NCBI RefSeq assembly: GCF_900110575.1
Contig: NZ_FOEF01000004.1
Span: forward strand, 372,001-436,000
DNA from: Amycolatopsis saalfeldensis
GTDB taxonomy: Bacteria; Actinomycetota; Actinomycetes; Mycobacteriales; Pseudonocardiaceae
Reading direction: 5' to 3'
DNA length: 64,000 nt
Positions 59,910 through 64,000 of the stretch are shown piece after piece; positions within the stretch are counted from its first letter, which is position 1, and the number at the start of each line of letters is the position of its first letter. The position numbers were made by a program, and so were the translations under genes. The notes below the pieces were generated by a model. It ran no database searches. It saw nothing but the letters and a program-made list of their open reading frames with translations, and was not told where the DNA came from.

Positions 59910-60815
59910 TCACCGCAGCGCGGTCGCCGGGTGCGCCTCCCAGGAAGTCCACAGTGGACGATAACCCTGCCGGTGCCAGAACACCGACGAGAGCGGGTTG
60001 GTCGGGTTGTAGTAGAGGTACGTGGCGGTGGCGCCCGCGCCGAGCAGCTCCCGGTGGACGCGCGCCATCAGCGCCCGGCCGACGCCGGAGCCGCGGTGCC
60101 CGGCCACGGTCACCAGGTTGTTCACGTAGCCCCAGCGCCCGGGCGGCAGCAGCTCGGCCGCTTCGGCGCCCTCGCCCGAGTCCACCCACGCGCACTGGGC
60201 GAGGGCCACCGGCTCGCCTTCGGCTTCGGCCAGCCAGGTCAAGGGCTCGTCGAGCGCGTGGCGCAACGCGGGCGCGAGCAGCTCGGCGGTCTGTTCCCGC
60301 CGCCGGTGCGCGACGAGCCCGGTGTAGTCGAACGTCGCGGTGCAGAGCGCCAGCACGGCGTCGAAGTCGGCGGGGCCGGCAACGCGGATGGCGGCGTCGC
60401 CCGGCGCTGGGGCCGGCGGCGGGCCCTCGGTCCGCACGGCGAGCGCGGACAGCGGCGCCAGCCCGTGGTCGAGGAAGGCGCGGATCGCCTCGGCGTCGCG
60501 GCTCGGCCAGTTGACCACGCACGCCGAGTCGGAGCCCGGCGCCTCGGCGTCCACCCGGGACCGCAGCTCGCCCAGCAGCAGGTCGAAGCCCTCGGTGCCG
60601 GCGGTGCCCGCGTCGGGGAAGAGCTGCCAGACCTCGGCCGCGGACCACAGCAGCGGGGGATCGCCGGGCCCGTGCCGGTGGCGCTGCACCCCGCCCGCCA
60701 CCCGCGCGCCGTCCGCCGTCGCCACCTCGATCCGGTCGCCGAGCGCGGGCGGCGCGGGCGGCGGCAGCATCGGGTCGAGCGCGGAGAAGCGGGTCAAACC
60801 CTCGGTGGCGGCCAC
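59910..60815 (-). CDS. GNAT family N-acetyltransferase
   Basis: A 301-residue protein. The first half looks like a degenerate GNAT-like domain (SACVVNWPSRDAEAIRAFLDHGL). The second half is a full GNAT fold: IRVAGPADFDAVLALC, YVNNLVTVAGHRGSGVGRALM with the acetyl-CoA pyrophosphate loop HRGSGVG (about 240), and LYYNPTNPLSSVFWHRQGY. Tandem GNAT layouts occur in antibiotic and mycothiol acetyltransferases. Substrate unknown. GTG 60815. It follows the methyltransferase gene by 22 bp on the same strand. Confidence 0.87.
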   Translation of the reverse strand: MAATEGLTRFSALDPMLPPPAPPALGDRIEVATADGARVAGGVQRHRHGPGDPPLLWSAAEVWQLFPDAGTAGTEGFDLLLGELRSRVDAEAPGSDSACVVNWPSRDAEAIRAFLDHGLAPLSALAVRTEGPPPAPAPGDAAIRVAGPADFDAVLALCTATFDYTGLVAHRRREQTAELLAPALRHALDEPLTWLAEAEGEPVALAQCAWVDSGEGAEAAELLPPGRWGYVNNLVTVAGHRGSGVGRALMARVHRELLGAGATATYLYYNPTNPLSSVFWHRQGYRPLWTSWEAHPATALR

Positions 60816-60837
60816 GAGGACGGAGCGTAGCCGCGGG

Positions 60838-61728
<891 letters not shown>

Positions 61729-62024
61729 GCTGGTCCTTCGGGGAATGTGGGGCCGGGGTCCGGCGTTGCGGCGAGGGTACCGGCCGGGGAGGAGACCCTG
61801 ATTGTGTCCCCTACCGTGGCCCGCGTACGATAAGTGTTAGCGCAGTGGGTTCGCGCTGCCTGGGTTCATCACCTGCCGGGGCCGCGCACCGTTTGCGGAT
61901 CATGCCGCGGTCGTTCACTGGTGGGCGTTTGCTTGTCTGACGGTCGTCGCATGCCTCGTTCTCACCGCTTGCTGCGCCGCCAACTGCAAACCCTACGATC
62001 CCATCCACCGGAGCAACCCGCCTA
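61729..62024 (+). promoter_or_regulatory. rpsA promoter and long 5' leader
   Basis: A plausible promoter is TTGTGT (61802-61807) and TACGAT (61826-61831), 18 bp apart, leaving about 185 nt of leader before ATG 62025. The leader is less GC-rich than genes and ends with CCGGAG about 13 nt before the start codon. Long leaders are typical of S1 autoregulation in other bacteria. Confidence 0.5.
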
Positions 62025-63536
62025 ATGACCACCGACATCGCCACCGCCCCGACCGCGCCGACCGGCGCCCCCCAGGTCGCCATCAACGACATCGGGTCGG
62101 AGGAAGACTTCCTCGCAGCGATCGACAAGACGATCAAGTACTTCAACGATGGGGACATCGTCGAAGGCACCATCGTCAAGGTCGACCGCGACGAGGTCCT
62201 GCTCGACATCGGCTACAAGACCGAGGGTGTCATCCCCTCGCGTGAGCTCTCCATCAAGCACGATGTCGACCCGGCTGAGGTTGTCACCGTCGGCGATGAG
62301 GTCGAAGCCCTGGTTCTCCAGAAGGAGGACAAGGAAGGCCGTCTGATCCTGTCCAAGAAGCGCGCGCAGTACGAGCGCGCCTGGGGCACGATCGAGGAGC
62401 TCAAGGAGAAGGACGAGCCCGTCAAGGGCACCGTCATCGAGGTCGTCAAGGGCGGCCTCATCCTGGACATCGGCCTGCGCGGCTTCCTGCCCGCGTCGCT
62501 GGTCGAGATGCGCCGCGTGCGCGACCTGCAGCCGTACGTCGGCCGCGAGCTCGAGGCGAAGATCATCGAGCTGGACAAGAACCGCAACAACGTGGTCCTG
62601 TCCCGCCGCGCCTACCTGGAGCAGACCCAGTCCGAGGTGCGCAGCGAGTTCCTCAACGCGCTCGCCAAGGGCCAGGTCCGCAAGGGCGTCGTGTCGTCCA
62701 TCGTCAACTTCGGTGCCTTCGTGGACCTGGGCGGCGTCGACGGCCTGGTGCACGTCTCCGAGCTGTCCTGGAAGCACATCGACCACCCGTCCGAGGTCGT
62801 CGAGGTCGGCCAGGAGGTCACGGTCGAGGTCCTCGACGTCGACATGGACCGCGAGCGCGTGTCCCTGTCGCTGAAGGCGACCCAGGAAGACCCGTGGCGC
62901 CAGTTCGCCCGCACCCACGCGATCGGCCAGATCGTGCCGGGCAAGGTCACCAAGCTCGTCCCGTTCGGCGCGTTCGTGCGCGTCGAGGAGGGCATCGAGG
63001 GCCTGGTGCACATCTCCGAGCTGGCCGAGCGCCACGTGGAGATCCCGGAGCAGGTCGTCCAGGTCAACGGCGACGTGATGGTCAAGGTCATCGACATCGA
63101 CCTCGAGCGTCGTCGCATCTCGCTTTCGCTGAAGCAGGCGAACGAGGGCGTCACCACCGAGACCGAGTTCGACCCGACCCAGTACGGCATGGCCGCCGAG
63201 TACGACGCCGAGGGCAACTACATCTACCCCGAAGGCTTCGACCCGGACACCCAGGAGTGGCAGGACGGCTTCGACAAGCAGCGTGAGGAGTGGGAGCGCC
63301 AGTACGCCGAGGCGCACACCCGTTACGAGGCCCACATGAAGCAGGTCGTCAAGGCCGCCGAGGCCGACGCGGAAGCGGCGGCCGACGCCGCGACCGGGGT
63401 CACCAGCAGCACCAGCTCGGGCGACAGCGGCGAGCAGAGCTACACCTCCGCTCCGGCCGAAGCCAAGAGCGGCGGCACGCTGGCCAGCGACGAGCAGCTC
63501 GCGGCCCTGCGCGAGAAGCTCTCCGGTGGCGCGTGA
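62025..63536 (+). CDS. rpsA: 30S ribosomal protein S1
   Basis: A 503-residue S1 protein of actinobacterial length with four S1 RNA-binding domains. They start at about GDIVEGTIVKVDRDEVLLDIGYKTEG (42), EPVKGTVIEVVKGGLILDIGLRGFLP (128), GQVRKGVVSSIVNFGAFVDLGGVDGLVHVSELSW (216) and GQIVPGKVTKLVPFGAFVRVEEGIEGLVHISELA (301). The C-terminal tail (from about 375) is acidic and Ala/Ser-rich. It helps mRNA binding on the ribosome. Followed by a strong terminator. Confidence 0.97.
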   Translation: MTTDIATAPTAPTGAPQVAINDIGSEEDFLAAIDKTIKYFNDGDIVEGTIVKVDRDEVLLDIGYKTEGVIPSRELSIKHDVDPAEVVTVGDEVEALVLQKEDKEGRLILSKKRAQYERAWGTIEELKEKDEPVKGTVIEVVKGGLILDIGLRGFLPASLVEMRRVRDLQPYVGRELEAKIIELDKNRNNVVLSRRAYLEQTQSEVRSEFLNALAKGQVRKGVVSSIVNFGAFVDLGGVDGLVHVSELSWKHIDHPSEVVEVGQEVTVEVLDVDMDRERVSLSLKATQEDPWRQFARTHAIGQIVPGKVTKLVPFGAFVRVEEGIEGLVHISELAERHVEIPEQVVQVNGDVMVKVIDIDLERRRISLSLKQANEGVTTETEFDPTQYGMAAEYDAEGNYIYPEGFDPDTQEWQDGFDKQREEWERQYAEAHTRYEAHMKQVVKAAEADAEAAADAATGVTSSTSSGDSGEQSYTSAPAEAKSGGTLASDEQLAALREKLSGGA

Positions 63537-63549
63537 TCTAGTCCCGTAG

Positions 63550-63596
63550 AACGCCGCGGCCCCGGTCCGAATCGGACCGGGGCCGCGGCGTTTTTT
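63550..63596 (+). terminator. strong intrinsic terminator after rpsA
   Basis: A 19-21 bp perfect stem, AACGCCGCGGCCCCGGTCC (63550-63568) with its complement at 63574-63592, short loop, followed by six T (63591-63596). Confidence 0.95.
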
Positions 63597-63638
63597 CAGG
63601 CGGTCTTTCTCAGACAGAGCGTGTTTTCTTGGTGCGTC

Positions 63639-64000
63639 TCAGGTGCGGAGGCCGAGGCCGGTGCACATCGCCCGCACGCCGGTGCGGTAGACGTCCTCAT
63701 TGGCCTCGTCGGTGTTCTCGATGAACCAGTCGCTCAGCGGGGTCTGCGAGCGCATTGTCAGCTCCACGCTGACCAGGCCGTGCATCGACGTCCACAGCAG
63801 GTAGCCGAGCTGCTGCAGGTCCATGCCGGGCTCGCTGATCCGGCGGATCTTGTCCACGAACATCACGAACGTCGTCCGCATCACCGCGGTGCGCAGGTCC
63901 GGGTCCGGGTCGAAGTCGTGCACCGAGCGTTCGTACATCAACGCGTAGCGCGCCGGGTTCTCCAGCGCGAAGCGGCGGTAGGCCAGGGCCACCTCGATGA
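63639..64000 (-). CDS. TetR family regulator, C-terminal part (5' end outside window)
   Basis: The frame is open to the window edge and gives the last 120 residues: VALAYRRFALENPARYALMYERS, RRISEPGMDLQQLGYLLWTSMHGLVSVELT, a TetR C-terminal ligand domain of the WHG type (W-x3-HG motif LLWTSMHGL). The DNA-binding domain lies beyond base 64000. Confidence 0.8.
   Translation of the reverse strand, partial: IEVALAYRRFALENPARYALMYERSVHDFDPDPDLRTAVMRTTFVMFVDKIRRISEPGMDLQQLGYLLWTSMHGLVSVELTMRSQTPLSDWFIENTDEANEDVYRTGVRAMCTGLGLRT

Noticed and set aside
61834..62025. 63-codon frame in the rpsA leader ending TAATG on the rpsA start codon
   Set aside because: Codon use is unlike neighbouring genes, the start would fall at or before the predicted transcript start, and the sequence looks like leader RNA. 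The overlap may be chance.

Overview
The window is a high-GC (roughly 70% or more) chromosomal segment of an actinomycete. GTG starts are frequent, overlapping ATGA or GTGA junctions are common, and the regulators and transporters are of actinobacterial type (an ANTAR response regulator, a family 2B encapsulin with 2-methylisoborneol genes, S1 downstream of polA). The content and a TCGTGAGTGTT-type intergenic repeat fit Pseudonocardiales, most likely Amycolatopsis or a close relative. That assignment is from memory of such genomes, not a search.

Layout. 1-2.3 kb: end of an alpha/beta hydrolase, kynureninase and a DinB/maleylpyruvate-isomerase-like protein. 2.3-3.6 kb: an intact IS30-family element sitting inside a hairpin repeat between convergent genes. 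3.6-6.3 kb: a secreted Asp-box propeller protein and a decayed hydrolase. 6.3-15.3 kb: a phosphate-transport locus, with pstC-pstA-pstB and a membrane-anchored PstS on the minus strand, a divergent pair made of a second PstS-like surface protein and a sortase-fold protein that lacks its catalytic residues, and a third PstS-like protein. 15.5-18.7 kb: DUF1508-like, TIGR04141/DUF6119-like and Uma2-like genes, a sporadic accessory stretch. 18.7-21.3 kb: a tandem Lrp/AsnC regulator divergent from an FAD monooxygenase. 21.3-28.7 kb: a putative conflict module with a giant TPR-CHAT protease whose CHAT domain carries a 15-bp minisatellite, a small zinc-ribbon-like protein, a four-helix membrane protein and a second TPR protein.

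28.7-33.5 kb: TetR and MarR regulators, a CocE-type hydrolase, a lipoprotein esterase and a second hydrolase pseudogene. 34-39 kb: two tandem family 2B encapsulin shell genes with cyclic-nucleotide-binding-like domains, geranyl diphosphate methyltransferase and 2-methylisoborneol synthase, a nanocompartment-plus-terpenoid operon. 39-43.2 kb: small metabolic genes with divergent MarR and HxlR regulators and clear palindromic operators. 43.4-49.5 kb: an ANTAR response regulator and a five-gene branched-chain amino-acid ABC importer. 49.6-51.8 kb: a hydrolase, a LysR regulator and a hotdog thioesterase.

51.9-64 kb: the core genes polA and rpsA frame an EF-hand protein, a MarR protein, a 30-residue cysteine-rich peptide, an autoregulated TetR / YhgE-Pip / degenerate-ATPase operon, a GNAT acetyltransferase and a methyltransferase. 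The window ends in a truncated TetR gene. No tRNA, rRNA or CRISPR array was seen.
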